Shown: one piece after another, positions 31,525 through 41,690 of the stretch
Layout of the letters: every line of letters starts with the position of its first letter
Position numbering within the stretch: the stretch's first letter is position 1
From: Advenella kashmirensis WT001
Lineage (GTDB): Bacteria; Pseudomonadota; Gammaproteobacteria; Burkholderiales; Burkholderiaceae_B
Reading direction: 5' to 3'
NCBI RefSeq assembly: GCF_000219915.2
Contig: NC_017964.1
Coordinates: 1,054,001-1,118,000 of the forward strand
Length of the DNA: 64,000 bases
Program-made: the position numbers and the translations under genes
The notes under the pieces: generated by a model
Database searches by the model: none
What the model was told of the DNA's origin: nothing
The model's input: the letters and a program-made list of their open reading frames with translations, nothing else

Positions 31525-32475
31525 ATGAATAATGCAGTTCTTATTTGCGGTTCGGTGGCCTTTGACACCATCACGACCTTTGAGGGTCATTTCAAGGATC
31601 ATATCCTGCCGGGCAATATCAAGTCACTGAGCGTGTCCTTCTTTGTACCCACGATGCGTAAGGAATTTGGCGGTTGCGCGGGCAATATTGCCTACAACCT
31701 CAGACTGCTTGGCGGCAACCCGGTGCCTGTGGCCACTGTGGGGCCGGATGCAAGCGACTATCTGGCGCGCATGAGCAGCCAAGGCATTGAGACCCGTCTG
31801 GTGCGTGTGCTCGATGATATGTTCACGCCACAATGCCATATCACTACCGATCTGGATGGTAATCAGATCGCAGCTTTCCACCCGGGGGCCATGACGCGCT
31901 CCACTGAAAACGATGTAAGCGGCGAGTCTGCGGCCTGGGGTATTGTTGCTCCCGACGCCAAGGACGGGATGTTCAAGCATGCCCGTGCCATGCATGCTGC
32001 AAAGATTCCGTTTATTTTCGATCTGGGTCAGGCCATGCCCCTGTTTGATCGCCAGGATCTTGAAGACATGCATGCGTTGGCAGATGTCTGGACCTTCAAC
32101 GACTATGAAGCATCCGTGGTAGAGCAGCGCATGGAAAAATCGATCGATGAGCTGGCTGACGGGCTGCGAGCCATCATTGTGACGCGCGGCGCAGAAGGGG
32201 CGACGCTGTACGAAAACGGCAGCCGGCGCGCCATTGCGCCTTGCAAGGCTGTCGCCGTGAACGACCCTACGGGATGTGGCGACGCGCATCGGGGCGGCTT
32301 GCTGTATGGACTGACACAGGGCTGGTCATTTGAAGACGCCTGCAAACTGGGTGGCATTATGGGCGCCATCAAAATCGCCTCCCAGGGGCCGCAAAATCAC
32401 AGTCCGTCACGGGATGAGATTTCGGGCTTGCTGCAGGCCAATTACGGCCTGCAACTGCCTGCGAATGCAGGCTGA
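31525..32475 (+). CDS. PfkB-family carbohydrate/nucleoside kinase (adenosine kinase-like)
   Basis: A 316-aa ribokinase-fold enzyme. It has the N-terminal ICGSVAFDTITTF, the GG switch region FGGCAGNIAYNLRLLGG, and the anion-hole motif near the end as NDPTGCGDAHRGGLLYG, with the catalytic Asp in GCGD. The GCGDA variant, rather than GAGDA, and the ALADVWTFNDYEA segment resemble the bacterial adenosine kinase-like subgroup. The substrate is not proven by sequence. It lies 10 bases after the DUF3426 gene and is probably in the same operon. Confidence 0.8.
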   Translation: MNNAVLICGSVAFDTITTFEGHFKDHILPGNIKSLSVSFFVPTMRKEFGGCAGNIAYNLRLLGGNPVPVATVGPDASDYLARMSSQGIETRLVRVLDDMFTPQCHITTDLDGNQIAAFHPGAMTRSTENDVSGESAAWGIVAPDAKDGMFKHARAMHAAKIPFIFDLGQAMPLFDRQDLEDMHALADVWTFNDYEASVVEQRMEKSIDELADGLRAIIVTRGAEGATLYENGSRRAIAPCKAVAVNDPTGCGDAHRGGLLYGLTQGWSFEDACKLGGIMGAIKIASQGPQNHSPSRDEISGLLQANYGLQLPANAG

Positions 32476-32476
32476 T

Positions 32477-32510
32477 AAAAAAATGCCAGCCCAATTTAAC
32501 TGGGCTGGCA
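32477..32510 (-). terminator. Terminator of yggT (minus strand), also a hairpin at the PfkB kinase end
   Basis: TGCCAGCCCA pairs perfectly with TGGGCTGGCA (10 bp). The minus strand then reads seven T, so it is a strong terminator for yggT. The plus side lacks a T run. Confidence 0.8.
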
Positions 32511-32534
32511 GTGTATAGTGTGGCCAAATAGAGC

Positions 32535-33085
32535 TTAAAAAGGCATCAGGCTGGCAAGTGCGATTTGTAATACCTGCAGAATAAGAATCAGCACCAGGGG
32601 TGAGAAATCGATCATTCCCGTGCGGGGCATAAAGCGGCGAATCGGATCAAGCAGCGGGGCCAGCAGCGTGTTGAGCACCGGCATCACCGGCTGCATGGGG
32701 TTGATCCAGGACAGGATCGCCTGAAAAATACAGTAGCCATGGTGGCCAGGCTCAGCGCCCATTTCACAGTCATCAGCAGGGCAACAACCGGCAGGCGCAG
32801 TAACAGTCCGTCTGCAAATCCAAAACCGCTAACCGACATCATCAGCAGCAGTTCCACCGCGGCGCAAATAAACGCCATGAGTAAAGAGGCGCTATCGATC
32901 TTGTTCCCCGTGGGCAGGATCGTGCGCAAGGGGACGACAGCCCAATCGGTGATGTTATTGATCAGGCGCGCGTACGGGGTGAACGGATGAATTCGTACCC
33001 AGTACATCCAGGCTCTGAGCAGGAATACGGAAATCAGCAGCGAAAATACTGTCGAGATCAGAAAAGTGAGTATGGAAGAGATCAT
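32535..33085 (-). CDS. YggT family integral membrane protein (one frameshift)
   Basis: A small inner-membrane protein with two YGGT domains. The first half (MISSILTFLISTVFSLLISVFLLRAWMYW, INNITDWAVVPLRTILP) and the second half (WINPMQPVMPVLNTLLAPLLDPIRRFMP) are repeats of the same TM-plus-loop plan. They are joined by one restored base near 32723; the restored length is 183 aa. YggT proteins are linked to osmotic stress and K+ uptake in a few species, but the mechanism is unclear. It lies downstream of the histone-like gene with a terminator between. Confidence 0.88.
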
Positions 33086-33106
33086 GATTTACGGGCCCGA
33101 CAAAAT

Positions 33107-33138
33107 AAAAAACCGCCCAACCAAAGGCCGGACGGCTT
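33107..33138 (-). terminator. Terminator downstream of the histone-like gene
   Basis: On the minus strand AAGCCGTCC pairs with GGGCGGTTT (two G-U pairs), followed by T runs. Confidence 0.65.
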
Positions 33139-33156
33139 GATCAATACTGCTGCGGC

Positions 33157-33224
33157 CCGCTTCGATCAAAACATTCGAACTTGATCGAAGCGGCGACGCA
33201 GGGGGTCACCGGGACTCCCTGCGT
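33157..33224. repeat. Two tandem inverted repeats (13-bp and 8-bp arms) 3' of the histone-like gene
   Basis: Positions 33157-33169 (CCGCTTCGATCAA) pair perfectly with 33181-33193. Positions 33196-33203 (ACGCAGGG) pair with 33217-33224. Neither is followed by a T run, so they are not simple terminators. They lie in the 3' untranslated region of the histone-like gene, before its terminator. Confidence 0.7.
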
Positions 33225-33285
33225 TACGGATATCAATGTGCTGTCCGAGAGGGCAACATCATTATAACCGGACTGGTGCCGCGTC

Positions 33286-33868
33286 TTAAGGACGACCACC
33301 CGTTGGGAATGGCCATGCTGCAGACGTATTGCTTGCGGTTTTTGCATCATCGGCGGACACTGTTTCTGCTACTGGGGCAGCCGGCGCTTTTTTCACGACG
33401 GGCTTTTTGGCAGCAGGTGCCTTCCTAGCGACCGGCTTTTTTGCAGGTGCCTTTTTCGCTACTGTCTTGGCAGGCGCCTTTTTGGCAACAACTTTTTTGG
33501 CCGGTGCTTTTTTAGCTACGGCTTTTTTAGCAATGGCTTTCTTGGCTGGTGCTTTTTTAGCTACGGCCTTTTTAGCAACCGCTTTCTTGGCAGGTGCTTT
33601 TTTAGCAACGGCTTTCTTGGCAACGGCTTTTTTGGCAGGTGCTTTTTTAGCGACTGTCTTTTTAGCTACGGCTTTCTTGGCAACTGCCTTTTTGGCTGGT
33701 GCTTTTTTGGCAACTGTTTTTTTAGCGACTGCTTTTTTTAGCAACGACTTTTTTGGCAGGTGTTTTCTTCACAACTGCTTTCTTTGGCAGGGGCCTTTTT
33801 GGCAACTGCTTTCTTGGCTGCAGGTTTTGCTGCAGCTTTCTTTACAGCTTTCTTGGCGGTAGTAGCAT
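33286..33868 (-). CDS. Histone H1-like DNA-binding protein (Bordetella BpH1-type; three frameshifts)
   Basis: A Lys/Ala/Pro-rich nucleoid protein. AAGGAG precedes an ATG at 33868. To keep one frame, a G must be added right after the ATG (giving [20 protein letters not shown]), and one A removed from an A run near 33773 and one near 33736. The body is then about 150 residues of degenerate [13 protein letters not shown] repeats, with a short neutral end [12 protein letters not shown], as in Bordetella BpH1. The restored product is about 193 aa. Such proteins bind DNA non-specifically and vary in repeat number between strains. The repeat makes both sequencing and assembly error-prone. Confidence 0.87.
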
Positions 33869-34619
33869 GATATTGCTCCTTAGAAAGGGTCCTAATCACA
33901 AATTTAAAATACATCTACGTAGATATAATTCAAGACAAGCAACGAAAGAGCTTGGCTTAACTACCATTTGATATGTTCCCCACGCTGTGTGCGAAACATC
34001 TCAAATGGATCTGATGAAATGAATTCAAATTCCATCATAAGCGTAAGGGTAACGCATAACGTCGTATAACGAAAGAATTTCTTATTGATATTATTGGCTT
34101 AACTCAATTTATTAAGCTCTCGGGGCGATTGATCGGGTGTTTTGTATTCACCTGAAATTTTCATCTTGAGCATGCGCAGTGATTTTTCAAATTGCAGATA
34201 TCCATTTCAACTGTGTTTTTTAATTGCAATCGCAAGTGCATGATCGGTGGATCCCGGATGGTGCATCGTCGCCATTCTGCTTGTTTAAAATTCATGCCGT
34301 GTTTCGCAAAGCCAGTGTTTGCAACGCTTTGCGCCGTTCGTGTAAATTTAAAAAACGCATGGCATGTAAACCGGCGTCGCTTGCGTGTTGTTTGGATACG
34401 CTCGATTATCCCAATTGGTCTCGCTGCATTCAACTGCTTGCGCGCTTGCCCGACACGGCTTTGCTCAAACAGTAAAAGCATCGGCTTATGTGTTGTGAGC
34501 GGTTTTGTTAAAAACCAACATTTTCGCAACAAGATGCGCGCTTAAAAGAAAAACGCTGCAAATGAAGCAGCGTTTTTTTCTTTTGGCATCACATCAATCT
34601 GCCAGGTTTGCAGCGAACG
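33869..34619. other. AT-rich intergenic region between gltX and the histone-like gene, no gene recognised
   Basis: About 750 bases, richer in A+T than the neighbours, with no open frame resembling a known protein on either strand. It contains the histone-like gene promoter area, a 12-bp palindrome ATCTACGTAGAT (33912-33923), a short GGTTTT/AAAACC hairpin near 34501 and the gltX terminator at 34549-34577. Confidence 0.5.
34549..34577. terminator. Terminator downstream of gltX
   Basis: AAACGCTGC pairs with GCAGCGTTT across a 7-base loop, with T runs on both strands. The minus-strand side ends gltX. Confidence 0.82.
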
Positions 34620-36033
34620 TTAAACTTTATCGAGCCGTTGTAGAACGAGATCGCGACCCAGAATGGCCAGGACCGCGTCAATGGCGGGCGTTTGTTTTTG
34701 GCCTGTGACGGCAACCCGCAATGGGATACCAAGTTGCGGCATTTTCAAGCTGTTGTCGGCCAGAAACTGTTTGACCAGTGCGGCCAGTGCAGGTGCATCC
34801 CATGACTCCAGCGCGGCAGCTGCTGCGGCGAATTTCTTCAGCGTTGCACGTGCCTCTTCGGTCAGCACGGTCGCGGCAAGTTGTGGATCTGCCGGCTGAT
34901 ACGGGGCGCAAAAGAGCATCGCGTTATCGGCCAGTTGTTCAAGTGTCTCTGCCCGATCGCGGAACAGATTCAAAATGGCGACCAGATCCAGGCCGGCAGT
35001 GTTGCCGCCACGAGCGGCAATGCGCGGCGCAACATGGGCGACCAATGCGTCATCGGTCAGTTCCCTGATGTAGTGCGCATTTACCCAATTGAGTTTTTTA
35101 GGATCCCATTGCGCGGCAGATTTTGAAAGATTGCGCGTATCGAACCACTGCACGAACTGATCGCGTGTGAACAGTTCCTGGTCCCCATGACTCCAGCCCA
35201 ATCTGGCCAGATAATTGATCATGGCTTCGGGAAGATAGCCCTGCACATCGTATTCCATGACGCTGACTGCACCGTGGCGCTTGGACAGTTTCTGGCCATC
35301 AGGCCAAGAATCATCGGCAGATGTCCATACTCAGGTACCGTGGCGCCCAGCGCTTTCAGAATATTGATCTGGCGGGGCGTGTTGTTGACATGGTCATCTC
35401 CACGGATCACATGAGTAATTTGCATGTCGTGATCGTCTACCACCACACAGAAATTGTAGGTCGGCGTACCGTCGGGGCGGGCAATGATCAGATCGTCAAG
35501 CTCGGCATTGTCGATTGAAATGGGACCTTTGAGCATGTCGTTCCAGGTCACTGCGCCTTCAAGTGGATTGCGGAACCTGACAACCGGCTTGCGGTCTTCC
35601 GGCACGGGCGGCAGGGTTTTGCCTGGCTCCGGCCGCCAGGTGCCGTCATATTTTGGCTTGCGTCCCTGCGCCTTGGCCGTTTCACGCATGCGTTCTACTT
35701 CTTCCGGGCTACTGTAGCAGTAGTAGGCCGTGCCTGCTTCCAGCATGGATGCCAGCACCTGCTTATAGCGATCGATTCGCTGCATCTGATAGAAGGGACC
35801 TTCGTCTGCATCCAGTGACAGCCATTTCATGCCGTCCAGAATGGCCTGCACCGCTTCCGGCGTAGAGCGCTGCACGTCGGTATCTTCGACGCGCAGCACG
35901 AATGTGCCGTTGTGATGGCGGGCGAAGGCCCACGAAAACAGGGCGGTGCGTGCACCTCCCAGGTGAAGATAGCCGGTAGGAGAGGGCGCGAACCGGGTGC
36001 GAACTGCTGTCGGGCAGATTGGGACGTATTCAT
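34620..36033 (-). CDS. gltX: Glutamyl-tRNA synthetase (two frameshifts)
   Basis: A class I aminoacyl-tRNA synthetase. The HIGH-type motif lies in [24 protein letters not shown], and EDTDVQRST and [15 protein letters not shown] follow. The KMSKS equivalent, KLSKRHG, appears only after restoring one C at 35302-35303, giving [18 protein letters not shown] and then [17 protein letters not shown]. At the 5' end one more base in the run at 36012-36014 gives a proper start [15 protein letters not shown] at 36033. The restored length is 471 aa. Essential, so both slips are probably errors. It is divergent from the acetyltransferase gene. Confidence 0.95.
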
Positions 36034-36164
36034 TGTGATTGCTCGGCAATTGGATAAATCAGAAGAGAGTCAGTTTAAAATGTTATGAATGACCAGAGCA
36101 AACGAATCAGCTGTTTATATAAAAAGATCTGGCCCGTTCAAATCATTCAACCCCAAGAGGATGT

Positions 36165-38633
36165 ATGTTGCGTCACCGACTCGCGGCATTTTTTGAACCA
36201 CGCTCGCTCTGCGTCATAGCGGACACTGAGCTTGCTGTTTTCGCACAGGTTCCCGCCTACCTGAAAGCTTCCACCGATCTGTTGCCACTGCCAGACGACC
36301 TGAGCTCGGCGCAGCAGCAATTGCGGCATTGGACGATGACGCCCGGCCGTGATCTTGCTGTGATATGTGTCCGGTCCGGATTGTTGGGTGCCGTTTTGCA
36401 GCAGATGGCGGTGGCACCCCCGCGCGCTGTTCTGTTGTTGCCCGGCCAGGTAGTTGATCAGGCGCCGCAGGACACTCGTGATTTGATCCAGGATTGGTGC
36501 CGGGAACATGGAGTCATGCTGCTGGGGCCACGCGCCTTCGGTATTTATCGCCCGCATTTGAATCTGAACCTGAGCCTGGCACAGATGCAGCCACGCGCAG
36601 GTCGGATTGCCGTGATATCACAATCGCGAATGCTGTTGCGTTCGATCATCGACTGGGCCGAAGATGTCAATCTCGGACTGTCGGCTGCCGTATCACTGGG
36701 GGAAGTGACCGATGTCGATCTGCCGGAGCTGGTCGAATACCTGGCAACCGATCCCCGCACGGACAGTATTGCGTTGTACCTGGACAAGCTCACTTCGGGC
36801 CGGGAGCTGATTAGTGCATTGCGAGCCGCTTCCAGCGTCAAGCCGGTGATCGTATTGCGTGCCGGTCGGGCCGACCCGGATTTATCCGGGAGCGACGTGG
36901 TGCTGGATGCCGCGCTCAGGCGCGCGGGCGCGATCCGCGTGAATTATTTTGTCGAACTGTTTGCGGCCATCAAGGCCATGTCGTATGCCAGAAGGCCCCG
37001 AGGTGGCAAAATTGCCATGCTTGCCAATGGTCGCGCTTCGGCGCAATTGGTGCAGGATGCGATACCTGCGGACAGTTCCATGTCGATGGCGCCGCTTACG
37101 CAGGGCACGGTCAAGTGTCTGAGTGAAATTTTTGGCGTCAGTACGCTGGTTGATAATCCGGTCATACCTTATGTTCCCCTGACGCCCGAAGCGCTGATCG
37201 ATGGCTTGCAGTGCCTGATAGCAGATAGTCAGGTGGATGCCGTCATGGTCATTCTGGCGCCGGACGAGTTTTGCGATATGCAGCAAGTGGTCAAGGCGCT
37301 GGCTGCATTTGCACCTGGCGCGAAGAAGCCGATTGTGACCTGCCTGCTGGGGGAAGCAAAAATGCGCCCTTTGCGCCGCTTGCTTGATCAGGCGGGCATG
37401 CCCGCCTTTCGCACGCCTGAAACAGCGCTTAGTGCCGTTTTGTCGCTCACTTCTTATCACTATAACCAGCAACTGTTGCAGCAAACCCGTTATGTGCATT
37501 CCGGGCAGCGGCCGGCTGAACTCGAGCAGGCGCGCGCGATTCTGGAGGCGGCAGGCAGTGTTGCAGCAGGCGAGCTTACCCGCCAGCAATGCATTGATCT
37601 GGTCGAATGCTTTCATCCGGATGTGCGTTGGGAACGCGACGAAGAAGATGAGCGCTTCAGTTCACTGGATGATGTGCCTTCCGTTATGATCCGCGTCAGG
37701 TGCGATCCGGTTTTCGGGCCGTGGATCTGGTTCGGAGAGGGCGGGCATATGGTTCGCTTTTCCGCCTCGGATCGGGGCGTGGATCTGCCGCCGTTGAATC
37801 TGAACCTGGCAGGCAAGCTGATCGAGCGCAGCCGGGTCTGGCGTCAGGAGCTGCAGTCCTATGTCGAGCCGCAGATCCTGCGCAAGTTGCAGGGGTTGCT
37901 GGAAACGATCAGCGAAATGGTCAGCGAGTTGCCGGCCATTGAGGCCATGGAGCTGGATCCGATCATCCTTGGCTATCGCGACCTGCATGTCCGCGAAATC
38001 CGCATCCGTCTGGCCAAGTCGCTGCCTGCGTTGATCCCGCAGAAAACCGGCTTCAGTCATATGGCCATTTATCCGTACCCGACGCATTTGGTTCAGAATC
38101 GTGTTTTTACAGATGGTTCGCCCTGGATATTGCGCCCCATCCGCCCCGAGGATGCCGATGCGTTGCAGGAATTCATTCGCGGACTTTCTGAAAAATCACG
38201 CTATATGCGTTTTGTGTCCATGATGCGTGAACTCACGCCCAAGATGCTCACCCGCTATACGTATGTGGACTATCATCGCGAACTTGCCCTGGTGGCGACC
38301 ACGCAAATCCCCAATCCTGCCAACCGTGGTTTACCGCAGGAGATCATTATCGGCCTGGCGCATTACCTGCGCAATGCTGACGGCGTGGGCGCGGAATATG
38401 CTCTGGTCATCAGCGACCAATGGCAAAAACGCGGTCTCGGAAGCAGCCTCATGGAAGCGCTCATCATGGCTGCCCGCCAGCAGCAACTGAGCTATCTTGA
38501 GGGCGTGGTACTCTCAAGCAACCGGCCCATGCTGCATTTGATGACCTCCCTGGGTTTCATTAACGAAGAAGATGCGGAAGATCCGTCGATGCGTCGAGTC
38601 TGGCTGCCGCTGACCATGGCGGAATCGGCCTGA
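36165..38633 (+). CDS. Pat/YfiQ-type protein lysine acetyltransferase (acyl-CoA synthetase-like domain + GNAT)
   Basis: An 822-aa protein. Residues of about 1-600 resemble the alpha and beta parts of NDP-forming acyl-CoA synthetases: a CoA-binding Rossmann start, a ligase-like domain with GRIAVISQSRMLLRSI, and an ATP-grasp-like region with ELPAIEAMELDPIILG. Residues of about 640-815 are a GNAT domain with WILRPIRPEDADALQEFIRGLSE and the acetyl-CoA loop QWQKRGLGSSLMEALI. This architecture matches YfiQ/PatZ enzymes that acetylate and switch off acetyl-CoA synthetase and other proteins. The start has AAGAGG 7 bases upstream. Single gene; the hairpin at 38832 may end it. Confidence 0.88.
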   Translation: MLRHRLAAFFEPRSLCVIADTELAVFAQVPAYLKASTDLLPLPDDLSSAQQQLRHWTMTPGRDLAVICVRSGLLGAVLQQMAVAPPRAVLLLPGQVVDQAPQDTRDLIQDWCREHGVMLLGPRAFGIYRPHLNLNLSLAQMQPRAGRIAVISQSRMLLRSIIDWAEDVNLGLSAAVSLGEVTDVDLPELVEYLATDPRTDSIALYLDKLTSGRELISALRAASSVKPVIVLRAGRADPDLSGSDVVLDAALRRAGAIRVNYFVELFAAIKAMSYARRPRGGKIAMLANGRASAQLVQDAIPADSSMSMAPLTQGTVKCLSEIFGVSTLVDNPVIPYVPLTPEALIDGLQCLIADSQVDAVMVILAPDEFCDMQQVVKALAAFAPGAKKPIVTCLLGEAKMRPLRRLLDQAGMPAFRTPETALSAVLSLTSYHYNQQLLQQTRYVHSGQRPAELEQARAILEAAGSVAAGELTRQQCIDLVECFHPDVRWERDEEDERFSSLDDVPSVMIRVRCDPVFGPWIWFGEGGHMVRFSASDRGVDLPPLNLNLAGKLIERSRVWRQELQSYVEPQILRKLQGLLETISEMVSELPAIEAMELDPIILGYRDLHVREIRIRLAKSLPALIPQKTGFSHMAIYPYPTHLVQNRVFTDGSPWILRPIRPEDADALQEFIRGLSEKSRYMRFVSMMRELTPKMLTRYTYVDYHRELALVATTQIPNPANRGLPQEIIIGLAHYLRNADGVGAEYALVISDQWQKRGLGSSLMEALIMAARQQQLSYLEGVVLSSNRPMLHLMTSLGFINEEDAEDPSMRRVWLPLTMAESA

Positions 38634-38831
38634 TCCTGGCCTGGGGTGTATATGTAGTGGTCATTGTTCGCGGCTGCAGACCAGTGGCAGGCGGTCTCGG
38701 TGGGCTTCGAAGAGAAATGGCGCCCCATGTTGCCGGCGGCAACTGTTGGCCGTTTTGGCCATGACAATTGAAATGATCTTTGAACCAGACAATGGTCCGC
38801 CGGATAAAAGGGCGCGCTCCTATTGTTTCTC

Positions 38832-38868
38832 ATTGCCGTCAATAAAATTTATTGACGGCAATTTTTTT
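38832..38868 (+). terminator. Strong rho-independent terminator with 15-bp arms
   Basis: ATTGCCGTCAATAAA and TTTATTGACGGCAAT form a near-continuous palindrome with one central base, followed by seven T on the plus strand. It lies about 200 bases after the acetyltransferase gene, with no recognised gene between. Confidence 0.85.
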
Positions 38869-38908
38869 CCTGCAGGAAATGTGCGGCGGCCTGCAGCGGG
38901 CAAGAATA

Positions 38909-39604
38909 CTATTGCGTGATTTTTTGCAGAAATGCCGAGATATCGTTGATCTCATCCAGATTGACCGAGTGTGCCATGGGGTAGGTACGCCATTCGGTAT
39001 TGCTGTAGTTGTTCGCCAGCAGCCACTCGCGCGTTTGCTGGGCAAAGCGGATATCGACGACCGGGTCATAGGTGCCATGCGCAATGAAGATTGGCATGTC
39101 CAGATTTGCGGTGTTATGCTCTGCGACGGTTTTGTCCGCCATGGGCAGATAGCCCGACAGGCAGATCAGTCCGGCCAGTTTTTTTTGCGAGCGCAAGCCG
39201 GTTTGATAGGCCATCGCGCAGCCTTGGGAAAAACCGGCAAGAATAATGTTTTCAGTTGGCACGCCGCGCTCGTTTTCCCGGTTAATCAACGCTTCAATGG
39301 CAGCCTGGGAACCGCGCAGTCCGGTCTCGTCGACATCACGGCTGACATTACTCAGCGCAATGATGTCATACCAGGCGCGCATTGGCATCTGATTATTGAT
39401 CGTAACGGGGCGTACCGGCGCATTGGGAAACACAAAACGGATGCGTCTGTCTGCGGGCAGACGCAGTTCGGGGATGACCGGCACAAAATCATTGGCGTCG
39501 GCGCCCAGCCCATGCATCCAGATAACCGAATGAGTGGGCGCAGCAGTCTTGTCGCTGCCGTGTTCAATTTGCACGCAGTCCAGTAATTGTTCCATTCGAT
39601 TCAT
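38909..39604 (-). CDS. Carboxylesterase / phospholipase, alpha/beta hydrolase-2 family
   Basis: A 231-aa serine esterase. It shows the family start [21 protein letters not shown], the nucleophile elbow [16 protein letters not shown], the acid in HGTYDPVV and the His in YPMAHSV, all in the order expected of acyl-protein thioesterase-like carboxylesterases. It probably acts in the cytoplasm on short acyl esters. The start overlaps the stop of darP by 4 bases, so the two are co-translated. Confidence 0.92.
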   Translation of the reverse strand: MNRMEQLLDCVQIEHGSDKTAAPTHSVIWMHGLGADANDFVPVIPELRLPADRRIRFVFPNAPVRPVTINNQMPMRAWYDIIALSNVSRDVDETGLRGSQAAIEALINRENERGVPTENIILAGFSQGCAMAYQTGLRSQKKLAGLICLSGYLPMADKTVAEHNTANLDMPIFIAHGTYDPVVDIRFAQQTREWLLANNYSNTEWRTYPMAHSVNLDEINDISAFLQKITQ

Positions 39605-40140
39605 TCCTTGGTCAGCAACAGCTTGATGGCCTGAAACAGCGCCCGATAGTGTTTGCGCTGCGGTTCGTGTCCGGCTGCCAGCGCAGCGTTCTGATCGCGC
39701 TCGCGGCGTGCGCCGCGAATCAGGGTGCGCAGGGCCTGGGCGTCGGCTTGAGGATAGTCATTGAGCAGGCGGGTCAGCGCCTCGTCTTCATCAATCAAGC
39801 GATCGCGCAGCGTTTCCATGCGGTGCATGTTTGCGGTCTGTTCGCGCGAGCCGTTTTCCCATTCGTCCATTTTTTTTGCAATGGCGGCGGTATCGGCGGT
39901 GCGCAGCAGTTTGCCGACATAATGAATCTGCCTGCGCCGGCCTTCGCGCCCGGTGGTTTTTTGCGCCATGCGAATGGCTTCAAACGTTTTTTCGTCCAGA
40001 TCCAGTTGCTTGACTTTCTCCAGCGGCAGTTCCACCACCTGCTTGCCCAGCTCCAGTATGGCAAGCAGTTCGCGCTTTACCTGGGATTTGCTGGGACGGT
40101 CGTAAAGCGGTCCGTCATCGCTCTGATCTGCATTCTGCAT
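39601..40140 (-). CDS. darP: Ribosome biogenesis factor DarP (YjgA, DUF615)
   Basis: A 179-aa basic, highly helical protein. [25 protein letters not shown] at the N terminus, then [26 protein letters not shown] and [12 protein letters not shown], are strong DUF615 marks. In Escherichia coli the protein associates with late 50S precursors. It is divergent from pmbA, as yjgA and pmbA are in enterobacteria, which supports the call. Confidence 0.93.
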   Translation of the reverse strand: MQNADQSDDGPLYDRPSKSQVKRELLAILELGKQVVELPLEKVKQLDLDEKTFEAIRMAQKTTGREGRRRQIHYVGKLLRTADTAAIAKKMDEWENGSREQTANMHRMETLRDRLIDEDEALTRLLNDYPQADAQALRTLIRGARRERDQNAALAAGHEPQRKHYRALFQAIKLLLTKE

Positions 40141-40204
40141 ACATCGCTATCAATAAAATGGTTAATATGTCAGTATGATAACCGCCTAATGTGAAGCCGT
40201 CATA

Positions 40205-41571
40205 ATGAATTCCCGATTGAATCCGAAATCCTCCATGCCCCATACTCAACCCGACTTCGAAGAACTTGTCCAACTGGCGCTGTCCCATGCCAAAAAACAG
40301 GGCGCCAGCGATGCTGCTGCCGAAGTGTCCGAATCAGGCGGTTTGTCTGTCTCGGTGCGCAAGGGCAATATTGAAACCGTTGAAAAAACGCAGGACCGCT
40401 CGCTGGGCGTAACCGTGTACGCCGGCAATGCCCGTGGCTCGGCCTCTACCTCCGACCTGTCGGCCGCGGCCATTCGCGAAACGGTCCAGGCTGCCTGGAA
40501 TATTGCCAAGTACACAGCAAATGATGAAGCCGCCGGCCTGCCCGACGAGGCGGATCTGGCGGTCGAACAGCCCGATCTGGAGTTGCACCGCCCCTGGAAT
40601 ATTTCATCGGAAGAGGCGGCCGAAATGGCTATCGAGGCTGAAGCAGCAGCCCTGGACTACAGCAAACAGATTACCAATTCGGAAGGCGCCGGAGTCGACA
40701 CCTATCAGGGTCGGTTCGTGCTGGCCAACTCGCGCGGGTTCATGGGGGGGTATCCATACTCCCGCCATGGCATGTCGGTGACGGCCATTGCTGGTAAGGG
40801 CAACAATATGCATCGTGATTATTGGTACACGTCTGACCGCTACCCCGAGAGGCTGGCCAAAGGTACCGATGTGGTATGTATGCGGCACAGCGGGCCCTGT
40901 CGCGACTGTCGGCACGGCGTATCGGTACCGGCAAATATCCAGTCCTGTTCGAAGCGCCGCTTGCGCTGGGGCTGCTTGGCGCATTGACGCAGGCCATCAG
41001 TGGCGGGGCGCTGTATCGCAAATCCACATTTTTACTTGATTCGCTGGGCAAGCAGGTAATGGCTGACCATCTGCAGATCAGCGAGAATCCGTTCATTAAG
41101 GGTGCGCTGGGCAGTTCTGCCTTTGATGATGAGGGCGTCCAGACCCGTGCGCGTCAGCTGCTGACCGATGGCATTCTTAATGGCTACCTGCTGTCAACTT
41201 ATACAGCACGTAAACTGGGCATGCGCACCACGGGTAACGCTGGGGGCTCGCACAATCTGCTGCTTAGTTCTTCGCTAACCCGTCGCACCGATGATTTGCC
41301 TGCCATGCTCAAAAAAATGGGTACTGGCATTCTGGTCACCGAGCTGATCGGCCAGGGAGTGAACTATGTCACCGGCGACTATTCCCGTGGCGCCTTCGGC
41401 TACTGGGTGGAGAATGGTGAAATTCAGCATGCGATCACCGAATTTACCATTGCAGGCAATCTGGCGGATATGTTCCTGAATATAGTCGGAGTCGGCAGCG
41501 ATGTGATCACGCGAGGTTCGAAAACCACAGGTTCGATCCTGATTGATTCAATGGCGATCGCCGGGCAGTAG
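40205..41571 (+). CDS. pmbA: Metalloprotease PmbA/TldE family (one frameshift)
   Basis: PmbA (TldE) forms a heterodimer with TldD that cleaves unfolded peptides and is needed for maturation of some RiPPs and for CcdA degradation. The first frame shows SVSVRKGNIETVEKTQDRSLGVTVYAG and the second KSTFLLDSLGKQVMADHL, RTTGNAGGSHNLLLS and GVNYVTGDYSRGAFGYWVENGEI. Restoring one G at 40873-40874 joins them as VGMYAAQRALSRL. The length is 455 aa from 40205, or 445 from the ATG at 40235 (MPHTQPDF). No tldD is in the window. Confidence 0.93.
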
Positions 41572-41690
41572 CCCGAGCACAGGGAAAGTACTTAATCGGC
41601 TGTGGCGCGCTATGTAAATGGGCATAGTGCGTGTATATTTAGCGGGTTAAATTTTTTCCAAGAACAACGAAATACTTCGGAGTAGCCATT

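Noticed and set aside
33329..33862. A 177-aa plus-strand open frame rich in [11 protein letters not shown] repeats, looking like a membrane protein
   Set aside because: It is the exact antisense of the histone-like KKAPAKKAV repeat; the hydrophobic pattern follows from the complement of Lys/Ala codons. The RBS and conserved tail are on the minus strand.
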